64,000 nt of DNA from the NCBI RefSeq assembly GCF_032452875.1, contig NC_083868.1, positions 36,188,537 through 36,252,536 on the forward strand. Direction: 5' to 3'. Positions within the stretch are counted from its first letter, which is position 1. The number at the start of each line of letters is the position of its first letter. Made by a program: the position numbers and the translations under genes. This DNA comes from Bos javanicus. Its lineage: Eukaryota; Chordata; Mammalia; Artiodactyla; Bovidae. The notes beneath the pieces were generated by a model. That model searched no databases and had not been told where the DNA came from. It saw only the letters and a program-made list of their open reading frames with translations. Positions 23,222 through 35,599 of the stretch are shown here, in pieces.

Positions 23222-23739
23222 CGTATATTGCAATTATTTTTTAAGTAGATAAATTAAGATTAAAGTTTCAAGTTGTATAGAAGTGAACATTATTATTTAA
23301 AAGATTAATGCAACCATAAGATAATTGTGTTACCATGTATATGGACTTTGATATTTTTGAACAGGTAGCATGGCATACCATATCATGTATGCTACAGTAT
23401 CACAACTCGAAGTATCTGTTTAATAATTGATCCATTTTCTTTTCCCAAATGGATATCCATAATGTTACCATCTGTGAAAAATATTTTTGCTTATACTAAT
23501 TTCTAATTCTAGATTTAGAAATCTCAGTGGTCCCCATTCTACATAACATTTCTTTTAAAATATTTGTTTTTCCAGTGCACTGATTCTTAGTTGTGATAGA
23601 AGATGTCAACAGTTTATAAGCCATAGTGGGTTGCCAGTTTGAGTTAAAGCAAAGGTATTCTGCCTTAAGACCCTCTGATCCATTCATAGTCTAACCTTGC
23701 AGCTCATCCTCTTTTTCAGGACTTGAAGACTTTGGGATG
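23222..23739. other. Unique spacer
   Basis: AT-rich, nothing recognised; 63-codon minus-strand frame at 23496-23687 lacks motifs. Confidence 0.4.
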
Positions 23740-24612
23740 CTCGGGGAGCCTCTCCTTTTCCTTCGTTATCCATACTCAGGTTATCTCAACTATTCTTATG
23801 GCTTAAAAAAATTTACATATGGTTTTCCAGATGTACAGTCCCAGCACTGAATTGTCCATGACCTCTAAACTAAGATCTCAAATGGCTCTGGCCACATCTT
23901 CCTTTGAATGTTCTATCTACATCCATCCCACTATCTATCTACAAACATGTCTTCTTTGTGTGTCTAATTACCATGTTCCAAATCGTGTTCTCGAAGTTCC
24001 TCCCATATCTTCCCTGTTTTTCTTACGGTGCCTGCATGCATGCTAAGTCACTTCAGTCATGTCCAACTCTTTGTGACCCTATGGGCTGTACCTCACCAGG
24101 CTGTCCATGGGGATTCTCCAGTCAAGAATACTGAAGGGATTGCCATGCACTCCTCCAGGAGATCTTCCCGACCCAGGGATCGAACCCAGGTCTCATGCAT
24201 AGCAGGCAGATTCTTTACCATCTGAGCCACCAAGGAAGCCCCTTTCTTATCGTACCATAAAACAAAGGCCAAACTATGAGTGTCATTTTTAACTCCTCTT
24301 TTCCCCACTCACCTCCTATCCAAATCATCAGCAAGTCCTGTCAGTTCTATACTAATATGTATTCCTTATCATACTCTGTAATATGCTACATGATTGGTTT
24401 CCTGTCCACCATTTCGAACTCATCTATGTAATACAGGCATTTTCATCTTTCACTCATCATAGCACAAACCCCTACAGAAATTGTATTTATTTGTTGATCT
24501 ATTTATTGTCTCTCCCCCTAGGAAAGGACATTTTCAGTTTTATTCCCAGGTCCATACCTAGGATGCTGCCTGATATATTGGAGATACTCAATAGTACTCA
24601 TGAATGAATTAA
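23740..24612 (+). mobile_element. L2 LINE 3' region, split by a Bov-tA
   Basis: The plus-strand order is that of L2: TCAACTATTCTTATGGCTTA, later AACTCCTCTTTTCCCCACTC, AAATCATCAGCAAGTCCTGT, then the end region TATTTATTGTCTCTCCCCCT and ATACTCAATAGTACTCATGA with ATGAATGAATT. Ancient and strongly diverged. Confidence 0.7.
24027..24242 (-). mobile_element. Bov-tA SINE inside L2
   Basis: Minus-strand full-length copy with a perfect B-box complement GGGATCGAACCCAGG near 24176. Flanks TTTCTTACGGT and TTTCTTATCGT form an imperfect target duplication. Confidence 0.94.
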
Positions 24613-25479
24613 ACCATAGTCATAGTATAAATCTGTCAGTGGAAACAGGCTTGGAATTATGGGAACCAGATTGACAGCTACACATGACCGTCAGTGTGTT
24701 AAGGTGTGCTTTCATAAACATATTCTTCACCTATGAAACACACTCTTGCATTTCTTTTGAATACAGAGAGCCCAAAATGTCATGTTGATTCAAAGAAATA
24801 AATTCTACCTATTTTCAACTCAGGATAATTCTGTAAGGATGAAAGCTCTCAAAACAAGACAAGGAAAAAATTTTTTTGTTTTTATTTGAACTAGCCATCT
24901 CTCCAAACATCCTTCCCTAACTCCTGAATTTTTATGTTTAAGAACATATTTTGTATTTCCTCTCAGAGTCAAAAATAATGTTCAAACTTGAAGATACTGA
25001 TCATAAGAACTATTATTATGCCAAATCACCTCAAATTATGCAGTAGCCAAAGTACATAAAAATATGTCATGGTAATAAATCCATTTTCCTACTCTTCATA
25101 GTGTCTTATTTGTCCTTATAGCTTTTCATACTATAGCATAATAAATGAACTTTCCAGTGTGATTTGCATATCTCTCACCAGAAAAAGAGTTTCAGATCTT
25201 AAAGTTGTATGTGATATATTTAAGTGATCTTGAATAATAGTCCTCAGAGTTGTTCTGACCTAATTGATAATGAATTTTATAGTTTAGTGTTCCTTTGCCT
25301 GGGCCTGCCATAAATTAATTACCAGGAAATGTATTAAATATGCTATTGCAAATCCCTGGTTTCTCTCTTCTGAATTCATTTGAATAATTACTAAAGTATG
25401 TCTCATTGTTTGCAGGCCAAACTTGATTTCTTAATCATGGAGTTTGTATCTCCTCCCACATTTTATATGTTGGTTGATT
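24613..25479. other. Unique AT-rich spacer
   Basis: Nothing recognised. Confidence 0.45.
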
Positions 25480-25650
25480 GGACCTTCTTCGGTCTCACTC
25501 CCAAGTCAGAAGAGTCATTCCTTAATGCTCAGCTCCCCTTCACTTCATATGCTGAATGGGTCACCTTATCCTCTCAGTTCTGCTTATAAAATATCTCTGG
25601 ATCCATCTCTAGATCTATTCCCTTTTCTTTAACACTGTGACCTCTTTGAG
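25480..25650 (+). mobile_element. Possible L2 remnant
   Basis: TTCTGCTTATAAAATATCTC followed by TGGATCCATCTCTAGATCTA resembles the L2 block 'tctaccttcaaaatatatcc'. Short and diverged. Confidence 0.4.
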
Positions 25651-25884
25651 AGATTAACCCTTTCTGGCATCACAGAGGTGTATTGACCTGGCTTCTGACT
25701 GCATCACGTTTTCCCCATTAAACCAGAGAACAGTCAGCTCAGAATCACATCCAGAAAGGCAGTAGGATTGGGGAGTGGTTGGTTGTCCAGTTATTATATA
25801 TTCAATCAGAGAGATGCTACTTGAGGTGGGAGATTCTACAAAAAAGAGCGTAAATTGTGATACTGTAAATTGTGATACCACATA

Positions 25885-26060
25885 GGCAGAGTTTCAGAAC
25901 CTGTCTCTGCCTGCACACTGCTATTATCTTGGGCAAGTTCCCCTCTCTGGAATTTAGTTTAACCATATTTAACTTTGAGATGATAATTCACACTTCATAG
26001 GATTGCCATGAAAACAATAAGATTCTGTGGGCTAAAAGATATTTCATGACATGTGTTGGA
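25885..26060 (-). mobile_element. MIR SINE
   Basis: Complement of MIR with TTATCTTGGGCAAGTTCCCC, AATTTAGTTTAACCATATTT and TTCATAGGATTGCCATGAAA in order. It starts right after a 15-bp-period direct repeat (GTAAATTGTGATAC at 25850 and 25865). Confidence 0.8.
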
Positions 26061-26665
26061 TGCTCCCCATGTGTTAGTTCTCTTCTTGCATTCTCCTACC
26101 ACTTCTAGGCCCCATCGCATGCTACTCTGAACACACCCGCAGAAACCCTGCATGTTTTCTTGGCCCTCTTATACTGAATTTGTTTGGGTAGCAAGAATTT
26201 CTTTTATTTCCCTCAACCAGGATAAGGGAACCCGAATGAGACACAGTTCTATGTCAGGAAACCTGTTTTTATGTTTCTGCAATCCTCATTCTAGAACAGC
26301 TGGAAACGATTTCTCTTTGTGCAGTTTGCTTATTTTAATATGTATCAATGACTCTCCCTAGGTTATAAGTAAAACTACAGATTTCTTAGCCTTCTGTACT
26401 TGGATATTTTTAAAAACTCAGCTCTGACACTTATGCTCTTTAGCTGCTTGTCTTCCTCATAAAGTTTATGGGTTTTTTTTCCTCCTCTGCGCCTTACATG
26501 ACCAGTCTCTCCAATTAGGATGCCTTTCTCTGCTTGTAAGTCCAGTAAATATCTAATATTCTCAGGTAGAGTTCTCTATAAAGCTTTGTCAACCTTTGCC
26601 TCATCTCAGGAAGTCAGTTTTCCTGGTTTAATGCTCCCATTCCGGTTTGATATATCTCTATAAGC
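26061..26665. other. Unique spacer
   Basis: No repeat or gene recognised; a 69-codon plus-strand frame at 26152-26361 has no motif. Confidence 0.4.
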
Positions 26666-26950
26666 TTGCTGCTACTGCTGCTGCTGTTAAGTCGCTTCAG
26701 TCGTGTCCGACTCTGTGCGACCCCATGGACTGCAGTCTACCAGGCTTCTCCGTCCATGGGATTCTCCAGGCAAGAACAGTGGAGTGGGTTGCCATTTCCT
26801 TCTCCAGTGCATGAAAGTGGAAAGTGAAAGTGAAGTCGCTCAGTCGTGTCTGACTCTTAGCGACCCCATGGACTGCAGCCTACCAGGCTCCTCCATCCAT
26901 GGGATTTTCCGGGCAACAATACTGGAGTGGGGTGCCATTGCCTTCTCCCA
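26666..26950 (+). mobile_element. BovA2 SINE (Bov-A dimer)
   Basis: The only plus-strand BovA2 in the window. Starts with a GCTGCTACTGCTGCTGCTG head and contains both Bov-A monomers separated by TGCATGAAAGTGGAAAGTG. Ends in CATTGCCTTCTCCC. Confidence 0.95.
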
Positions 26951-27305
26951 CTGTTTCTCTTACCCACTATTATATACATTCCTTGAATGGCTGACACTAC
27001 TACAGCACCTAGAATGTGTTTGAAGAATGTGTTAGCATCCATGGCTAATTGATGGACAGTGGAAGGTGTTATTATCATTGTTTCTATTGTTACCCTTACC
27101 TTTTTAAAGAATTTTCTTTTCTTAGATTTTCTTGGTCAAACCATGAATAGAATGTATAGGATACATTTTGTTTTCTATATCATAAACAAATACGATTTTT
27201 ATGTAAACATTATTTTCATATAACCTAAGCACCAAAGATTTTAAAACCTAATCAGTTACTCCAGTATGTGTACTTCTCATTTGCATTAAACTAACATTCT
27301 GCAGT
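26951..27305. other. Unique spacer
   Basis: Nothing recognised. Confidence 0.4.
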
Positions 27306-27319
27306 TGAGATTTCAGAGC

Positions 27320-27530
27320 TTCCCAGGTGGCTCAGTGGTAAAGAATCTGCCTACAAACGCAGGAGACACAGGTTTGATTCCTGGCTTGGAAAGATCCCCT
27401 GGAAGAGGGAATGGCAACTCACTCCAGTATTCTTGCTGGGATTATCCCATGGACAGAGAAACCTGGCGGGCTACAGTACATGGGGTCGCAAACAGTGGGA
27501 GATGACTGAGTGACTGAGCATGCATGAAAC
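27320..27530 (+). mobile_element. Bov-tA SINE
   Basis: Plus-strand copy with target duplication TGAGATTTCAGAGC (27306-27319) and TGAGATTTCAAAGC (27531-27544), one mismatch. Confidence 0.95.
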
Positions 27531-27705
27531 TGAGATTTCAAAGCCCTATTTAAAAAAAAAAAAAAAGCTTATAAAAATGGATCATATTTTAGTCATTTTA
27601 TTAAATAAATTGGAAAACAATGAAGCATAATTTCAACAGCCTTCAAAGTAAACTCACCTTTTATTCCCAGTGTTCTTTCGTATTGCTTTTTGGTGCCAAG
27701 AAATA

Positions 27706-27785
27706 ATTGGGTTGGCTAAAAATTTCATTTGGGTTTTTCCATATGATATTACGAAAGACCTGAACAAACTTTGTGGCCAAACCAA
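27706..27785. mobile_element. Mariner-type MITE (ruminant mariner derivative)
   Basis: About 80 bp with terminal inverted repeats: left ATTGGGTTGGCTAAAAATTT, right end reading TTGTGGCCAAACCAA, whose complement is TTGGTTTGGCCACAA. TA dinucleotides lie at the left (27704-27705) and right (27786-27787), the mariner target. Internal part is itself nearly palindromic. No transposase. Confidence 0.85.
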
Positions 27786-28046
27786 TACATCCCTACCATG
27801 ATAGCCCTGAGATAAGCACCTTACTTTGAGAAGGATGAAGAGATGTAGGAATAATTGGCATCTAGTTATTATATAATATTTAACCTCAAGACAGCCCGGC
27901 CAAAAGGGATCACATGTTCCCAGGTCCCAGGGTCTGTCTCCTTCTCTCCTAAGGTAACTTAATGAACTCCTGCAGTTTCCTGCACCGGATCTTAATCAAT
28001 ACAGTGTAAAGGTCAGAGATAGAACATTTAAATATCTAGCAGTTAA

Positions 28047-29144
28047 GTCTACTCTTCATTGACTATGCCAAAGCCTTTGACAGTGTGGATCACAATAAAC
28101 TGTGGAAAATTCTGAAAGAGATGGGAATACCAGACCACCTGAACTGCCTCTTGAGAAATGTGTATGCAGGTCAGGAAGCAATAGTTAGAACTGGACATGG
28201 AACAACAGACTGGTTCCAGATAGGAAAAGAAGTATGTCAAGGCTGTATATTGTCACTGTGCTCATTTAACTTATATGCTGAGTACATCATGAGAAACGCT
28301 GGGCTGGTGAAGTACAAGGTGGAATCAAGATTGCTGGGAGAAATATCAATAACCTCATATGCCGATGACACCAACCTTATGGCAGAAAACAAAGAACTAA
28401 AGAGCCTCTTGGTGAAAGTGCAAAAGAAGAGTGAAAAAGTTGGCTTAAAGCTCAACATTCAGAAAACTAAGATCATGGCATCTGGTCCCATCACTTCACG
28501 GCAAATAGATGGAGAAACAGTGGAAACAGTGGCTGACTTTGTTTTGAGGGGCTCCAAAATCACTGTAGATGGTGACTGCAGCCATAGAATTAAAAGACGC
28601 TTACTCCTTGGAAGGAAAGTTATGACCAACGTAGATATCATATTCAAAAGCACAGACATTACTTTGCCAACAAAGGTTCGTCTAGTCAAGGCTATGGTTT
28701 TTCCTGTGGTCATGTATGGATGTGAGAGTTGGACTGTGAAGAAGGCTGAGTGCCGAAGAATTGATGCTTTTGAACTGTGGTGTTGGAGAAGACTCCTGAG
28801 AGTCCCTTGGACTGCAAGGAGATCCAACCAGTCCACTCTGAAGGAGATCAGCCCTGGATTTCTTTGGCAGGAATGATGCTAAAGCTGAAACTCCAGTACT
28901 TTGGCCACCTCATGCGAAGAGTTGACTCATTGGAAAAGACTCTGATGCTGGGAGGGTTTGGGGGCAAGAGGAGAAGAGGATGACAGAGGATGAGATGGCT
29001 GGATGGCATCACTGACTCGATGGACGTGAGTCTGAGTGAACTCCGGGAGTTGGTGTTGGACAGGGAGGCCTGGCGTGCTGCGATTCATGGGATCACAAAG
29101 AGTCGGACAGGACTGAGCGACTGAACTGAACTGATCTGATCTGA
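28047..29144 (+). mobile_element. BovB LINE, 5'-truncated, long open RT frame
   Basis: Begins at the RT palm (FIDYAKAFDSVDHNK), includes SYADDTNLMAE with both catalytic aspartates, and ends in the tail GAACTGAACTGATCTGATCT. The frame is open for 263 codons (28085-28876) and is then shifted where the pattern near 28860 departs from the family (TTTCTTTGGCAGGAATGATG). The shift leads into a stop at 28876, with the rest readable in another frame. Confidence 0.95.
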
Positions 29145-32008
29145 TAGTATTTACTTTATTTTCAGGTCCTTCTGTAATTTCCAGCTCATTCCTTAAGAAA
29201 TCCAGTAGGCTGTCATATGTCTCTACATTCTCCAGTGTGTACATGCAAATTTTAAAAACCTACTTTGTAAAGTAGCTGATAAAGTAGGGAACTTGTACTC
29301 TCTGACATAGCATGAACTGAGAGTGTCATTTAAGTTTGATTAGTTAACTATTAAAAAATATTAATCTCATACTTAGGGAAAGATAAGAATATTTTTAGGC
29401 CTTTTCCATTACTTTAAGAAGAATTTTATAACAAATTCAGTTTCAGTATAAATACAACTCAATTATCTGTAACAATGGTAATGGAAAATTGAAATCTACA
29501 GATAATCCAAAATTTTATTTTAAAGGAGCACAAAAAACCTTTGTTCCCACTAAGCTTCTTAATATTGCTATGAGCTTAGAATTAATTTGTGTAGATTCTT
29601 TTTTTATTTGACACCTTCCCCATGGAGGAGGGATTGATCAATAATAAATTAGACACTAAGTACAGAGCAAGGGAAACAGAGTGAAGTCAGAGACCGAAGG
29701 ACTTGAATCAGCCACACGATTCATATTAATACCTGAAATTTAAAATGAATTAAATCTTCATTTTGGATTTGTAATAGAAATAGACTTTCTAAGAGCTAAA
29801 TACAAAACATTTTGAGTGTGTGAGTTGTCGTTGAAAATATAGGTTAGTACTTTGATTCCACTTTCTGGATCAAACAATACAAATAATTATTTCATAGTTT
29901 ATCAACTTTATTTCTTCCCAAGCAACAGCAGCAACAAAAGCAAACAAAAAAACCACTTTGCTTCCATTCTGGATTTTTCAAATGTGGCTTATCAACAGAA
30001 AACCATTTGCAGATGTGGTCTTGTTTCAAAGGTAGACAAGTAATATTTATTTGTTGTGCAAAATCAACATTCCAAAAAAAATACTAAAAAGTCAGGAAGA
30101 TCTGCCCTGTTGCTCTCTTTGGTTTTGCCTCTCCCTTTGCAAAGGCTCACCACTCAGCCTGCCAGTTCAGCAGGAAGCATCCTTACAGCCTCAACAACAC
30201 TTCCTTCTGCCTATTATAAAGCTTAAATTTTGTTTCCAAATGCTGATGTTTTGGTTGGGTGAAAATTATTTGCAAAAGGATATTCATTTTTCACTTCTAA
30301 TTTTTAGAGGATAAATAATGTTCTGTATTTTTACATACCATGAAGAATCTGAAATGTGGCTGTTGGATGTGCCAAAAAAATCGTCACCTTTCCTAATAAA
30401 TTAAAATCCTAATCCTCCAAAGTTGGCACAGGACAAAATCCTCCATTCCTGAGAAGGAGGATATGCCTTCATAATTGGACCTGTTACAGTTATTCTCTTA
30501 GGATTTCCTGTTTCCCTAGGGATCTCTTGATGACATCCCCACTTCCATACTGGTTTGAGTGGGGCTGAGCAGTGCTGCATCTAGGTTTGCACACTTACCT
30601 TCTCTTAGCGAAGCATGTAATTACTACACTGTTGCTTCAAGTAAACCAGCCTCACAGAATACACTGTCATTCTCATGGCGGTAATACACAAGTCCTCCTG
30701 TGGAGAAATCATCACTTATTTAAATTGTAAAAATAATGATTGGACCTCACTATTTAATCAAGGTGTATGCGATTCATAAATACTTCAGAGATTACTGATA
30801 ACCTCAGTTAAAACCTATTATTAATATCAGCCATAGAAGTGTAAATATGATCTCAGTGAAATAACTAACCACTATTCCTTGTTTAAAATTTTTAACCAAA
30901 AACAACCTTTAACCTCACATATCTAATTGTATGCCTCTAATTTAAGCAAACTTATCTTTAGTCTTATTTACAAAATAAATTGAGTACCATCATTAAATTT
31001 GGAAATGAATTTTTAATCTTGAAAATAGTTTGGCAGAGAATAAAAAACTATATTCTCTCTGGGCATTCAGATTTTAACATGGACATAGTCTTCTGTAGTA
31101 TATTTGTTGCACTAAAATATAATCCTAGAGAGTCTGTGAGCCCCTTGAAATTATACGCAAAAACATACATGACTTTGTTTATATAATGTTGGGAGAAAAA
31201 GTACAATGGATTTCTTCAGAACCATAGCATAAAGTAAAATCCCTTCATTGTGTGTAAATTCACCTATATATATATATGTTTTTAGATAATGACAAATACC
31301 TATACTCAGTGAAGTGCAGTGTGAAGAATACCAGTGAGTCTATCAGCATATGCACATAGATGTATTGTCAGAAAAGGAATATTCTTGGCCATAACATAAA
31401 TGATATATATTTTAATGATATAATTTTATTATATATGCTCTGGTTTTTCATCATAAATCTATTAATGTCTGATATATTTACTTTATAGAAAAATTCTTTT
31501 ATTGAAAAAGTTATTAAATAACTTGAAATTAGCTGCAAAATAGATTTAATAAGATCTGCTTAATGAGCATTTAGTGACATCTCACTAAATTTTGGTTATT
31601 TAAAGACAGAAAAATATTTTGAATGTTTAAAAAAAAAATGTGTGGAACTAGAAGAGCTGTTACTATATAAACTTGCTCCAGATAATTTAAGTTGTGAAAA
31701 GAAGTTCCTCAGTGAAAGGTGATATGACTTGACAAAAGTACTTTGCTGTAGGCTTCTTTTTGAGTCAATGCTAATGGCATATTTATTGAGATTTGAAGTC
31801 GAAATGAGTTTTAAATAAACATTACATATAAATAAATATTAGCTACAGTTCCATGAAAAGTACTGTGTCTTTATTCAGTGTAGTATCCTCAGAGTCACAT
31901 TCAAATGCTAGTGAATGAATGAAACAGTTACTTAATCAATATTTGTTATAAATCCGTAGTTATCCTTCTGGGTCCTGCAAGTAGTAAGAACAGTACGTGA
32001 CCTCCAAA

Positions 32009-32057
32009 ATACTCTTTAGATGGTATATATATATATAAAAGACCATCTAAAGAGTAT
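32009..32057. repeat. Perfect inverted repeat, 16-bp arms
   Basis: Left arm ATACTCTTTAGATGGT (32009-32024) and right arm ACCATCTAAAGAGTAT (32042-32057) are exact reverse complements separated by 17 bases of mostly TA repeats. The arms share no sequence with known elements that I recognise. Confidence 0.97.
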
Positions 32058-32081
32058 ATATATATATATATATATATATAC
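32056..32081. repeat. (TA)n microsatellite
   Basis: About 13 TA units directly after the right arm of the palindrome; the palindrome's loop is also (AT)n. Confidence 0.95.
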
Positions 32082-32764
32082 ACGAAAGGAATTTGCTAAC
32101 ATGGTGGACAAGCATTGTGATACAGAAAAACGATAACCTAATTGGATGACAAAACATTTTGACCTGTAAAATGCATAATAGTGATAAAAACATAACTAAT
32201 TTTCATAGTGTCCTTATCCATTAAATGGTATTAAGAAAGTTATTTTAGATATGTGAGTAAGGCAAGAGTGAGTGCTTTTAATATCTAAACAGACCAATTC
32301 TAAATTATTTAATAGAGATGTGCTTTGTTAAATTCACTGTTATTGATGAAAAGTCAAGATTTAGTAAAGTTACATATTAACTTGTAGATTTATTTTCTAA
32401 CACACATAGAAATAATTTCTGTCCAGGAGAAAAATAAATCCAACTGTTATAGATTTATTATCCCATAGGACATTGATGAGTTTTTTTATCCTACCTAAAA
32501 ATCTTGTACTAATAATGTTTCAAAATGCTTATAAATACCCAGCTTCTCAAAATCCTGGTGAATTAGCCTTGTCATCTGACTGATTTAGTCATTAATCAAC
32601 TAGTTGAATAAAATCTTTGACATGTTTATTTTATATTTGTGTAAGAGTCATGTTGTTAATTTTTTGAAATTTTGCATAAACAATGGATTATTATTATCCT
32701 CACAGTTTCACATAAAGAAGGTACTAAAATCATCCCTGTGTACTGTTATTATTAGTATAGTAGA

Positions 32765-32905
32765 GTAGGTACCATTGTCATCCCTATAAGGAAACTGAGA
32801 ATCAGGGAGGTTAAGTGAGGTCTCCAAGGTCACACAGGTGTTAAGGATTATAGAATTTTTAATATTGCAAGCCTGTGCTCTTAACCATTACACAATGACA
32901 TCCAC
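32765..32905 (+). mobile_element. MIR SINE
   Basis: Plus-strand MIR with the conserved core GGAAACTGAGAATCAGGGAG, GGTTAAGTGAGGTCTCCAAG, GTCACACAGGTG and the 3' phrase GTGCTCTTAACCATTACACA. Best-preserved MIR in the window. Confidence 0.92.
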
Positions 32906-33894
32906 CTTGAGGCTAGAAGAAACCTCACATTGAATAAACTGAAGTTAAAGCCATGTCTTGCATAAGTTTTAAAAGCATTTTGAATGGCAAAGTGAGCTTA
33001 TAAATATTGCTCTAGGGTTTGCCTTTATCTCTGAAATTCCCTTCATTAATCAATCATTTTGATAGTAACTGGCAATGAAAACTCTTCTTTATTTAAAATT
33101 GCATTATATATTTGAAAAGGCATGAAAGAAAATTTTAATCCATTATACCACTAATTATGATAGCAAATATATAAGGGTAAAAGGGAGGTTGATAAATACT
33201 ATTTGAAATTATAGATTCCTGTGAAACTTAAAAACTTAAAAAAATTAAAATAAATCTCATACTTTTGAAATTTTCCCAAGAACTACTGCTTGTGCCTCAT
33301 TTATGGTCATTTTTAATTCCCTCTCCTAAAACTCAGAAATTGATTAGATTGTGTGATAATATTAAGCCAGAAGTTTCTACAAGTAGTTGTAATTTACAGT
33401 TACTGAAGAGCAATCTCAAAAATAAAACTATTAATAAAAGCAAAAGTTATGTTTAAATGCAAAGTGAACCATTTCTACCTGCCTACCAATGTACATCTTT
33501 CCACATTTTTCTCATAGCTGATATAAACTGAACATTTAAAAATATTTGTTTTTTAATTTCTGTTTTACAAAACAAAACTATTACATCCACCATTTTGCAG
33601 ATCTTTTTCCGTTAATGTATCATGATCATCTGACAAGCAGATAGGTCTACTGTTCAGATTTTTTTATGTATGTATCATTTACATAGGTATGATTTGACTG
33701 AGATGAAAGCATGCCATACAGTTTTTTATTGCTATCTTTATTAACTTTCTCTTGATCCTGTAATTTTCAAGGCATTCATTTTCATTCAGAGATAGTAATC
33801 TGTCAAAATTTACTTACGTAATTACCCACATGTTTGGGATTTATCAATATTTGCTTTTAAAAAATACAATATCGTATATACTTATTTGCATCTT
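32906..33894. other. Unique AT-rich spacer
   Basis: Nothing recognised; a 63-codon plus-strand frame at 33265-33456 has no motif. Confidence 0.45.
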
Positions 33895-33910
33895 ACTATT
33901 ATTGCTTAAT

Positions 33911-34202
33911 CGGAGAAGGCAATGGCACCCCACTCCAGTACTCTTGCGTGGAAAATCCCATGGACAGAGGAGCCTGGTAGACTGCAGTCCATGGGGTCGC
34001 TGGGAGTCGAACACAACTGTATAACTTTCAAGTAGACAACCTGAGTGACTTCACTTTCATTTTTCACTTTCATGCATTGGAGAAGGAAATGGCAAGCCAC
34101 TGCAGTGTTCTTGCCTGGAGAATCCCAGGGACGGGGGAGCCTGGTGGGCTGCCGTCTCTGGGGTCGCACAGAGTCGGACATCACTGAAGCGACTTAGCAG
34201 CA
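33911..34202 (-). mobile_element. BovA2 SINE with internal insertion
   Basis: Minus-strand dimer with a 16-bp perfect target duplication ACTATTATTGCTTAAT at 33895-33910 and 34203-34218. Between the two monomers 24 extra bases (34020-34043) interrupt the usual ACGACTGAGCGACTTCAC linker. Confidence 0.96.
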
Positions 34203-34260
34203 ACTATTATTGCTTAATACTGTTTCAGTGGGGTCTTGAAATCAACCATGCTAATTCACT

Positions 34261-35553
34261 CTTGTTGTTATTCAGTTGCTAAGTTGTGTCCGACTCTTTG
34301 TGACCCATAGACTGTGACATACCAGGCCTCCCCCATCACTCACTACCTCCTGAAGTTCGCCCAGATTCATGTCCATTGAATCAGTGGTGCTATTTAACCA
34401 TCTCATCCTTTGCCACCTCCTCCTTTTGCCTTCAGTCTTTCCTAGCATCAGGGTCTTTTTGCACAAAGTATTGGATCTTCAGCATCAGTCCTTCTAATGA
34501 GTATTCAGGATTGATTTCCCTTAGGATTGACTGGTTTGATCGCCTTGCTGTCCAAGCAACTCTCAAGAGTCTTCTCCAGTACCACATTGCAAAAGCATCA
34601 ATTCTTCAGCCCTAAGCTTTCTTTATGGTCCAGCTCTCACATCCATACATGACTACTGGAAAGACCATAGTTTTGACTGTACAGACCTTTGTTGGCAAAG
34701 TGATGTCTTTGCTTTTTAATACGCTCTTTAGATTTATCATAGCCTTCCTTCCAAGAAGCAAGTATCTCCTAATTTCATGGCCGCAGTCACCATCTGCAGT
34801 GATTTTGGAGCACAGGAAGGGAAAATCTGTCACTGCTTTGACTTTTTCCCCTTCTATTTGCCATGAAGTGATGTGACTGGATGCCATGATCTTATTTTTT
34901 TGAATGTTGAGTTTTAAGCCAGCTTTTTCACTCATCAAGAGGTTCTTTAGTTCCTCTTTCCTTTCTACCATTAGCATGATATCATCTGCATGTCTGAGGT
35001 TGTTAATATTTCTCCCTGCAATCTTGATTCCAGCTTGTAACTCATCTGGCTAGCATTTCACATGATGTACTCAGCATGTAAGTTAAATAAACAAGGTGAC
35101 AATATACAGCCTTGTTGTACTCTTTTCTCAATTTTGAACCAGTAAGTTATTCCATGTAAGGTTCTAACTGTTGCCTCTTGACCCAAATATAGGTTTCTCA
35201 GGTGTGATGGTCTGGTATTTACATCTGTTTAAGAATTTTCCACAGTTTGTTGTGATCCACATAGTCAAAGGCTTTCACATAGTCAATGAAACAAAAGTAG
35301 ATGTTTTTCTATAATTCCCTTGCTTTCTCTATGATCCAACAAATGTTGGCAGTTTGATCTCTGGTTCCTCTGCCTTTTATAAACTCAGCTTGAACATCTG
35401 GAATTTCTCGATTCAAGTACTGCTAAAGCTTAGCTTGAAGGATTTTGAGCATAATCTTACTAGCATGGGAAATGAGCACAATTGTCTGGTAATTTGAACA
35501 TTCTTTAGCACTGCCCTTCTTTGGAATTGGGATGAAAACTGAGCTTTTCACTC
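34261..35553 (-). mobile_element. BovB LINE, 5'-truncated, decayed RT
   Basis: Left end with TTGTTGTTATTCAG, the complement of an AAC-type tail. Minus-strand pieces include MVFPVVMYGCESWTIKKA (34612-34977 frame) and a palm region with the second catalytic stretch changed to an equivalent of MADDI at about 34975-34990. The 5' end stops at CCAATTCCAAAGAAGGGCAG (complement), at the linker before the RT fingers. Confidence 0.93.
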
Positions 35554-35599
35554 TTCTTAGCGGCAGCCTAATATTCTATGCTGTTGATGTATCATGCTT

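Larger units (their letters stand above)
29145..32764. other. Longest repeat-poor stretch in the window
   Basis: About 3.6 kb of AT-rich DNA with no Bov element. It holds a perfect palindrome with TA repeats (32009-32081) and a short TA run at 31264-31276. A possible L2-tail phrase (ATGCTAGTGAATGAATGAAA) lies near 31907. A moderately GC-rich block at about 30480-30720 could be conserved noncoding DNA. No open frame is convincing. Confidence 0.5.

Noticed and set aside
24027..24242. tRNA-like A and B boxes
   Set aside because: They belong to the tRNA-Glu-derived head of Bov-tA SINEs, not to a tRNA gene; there is no cloverleaf 3' half.
27530..27570. Poly(A) run near 27551 as a retroposon tail
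   Set aside because: It follows the right target duplication of the Bov-tA at 27320-27530 and has no retroposon body of its own before it.
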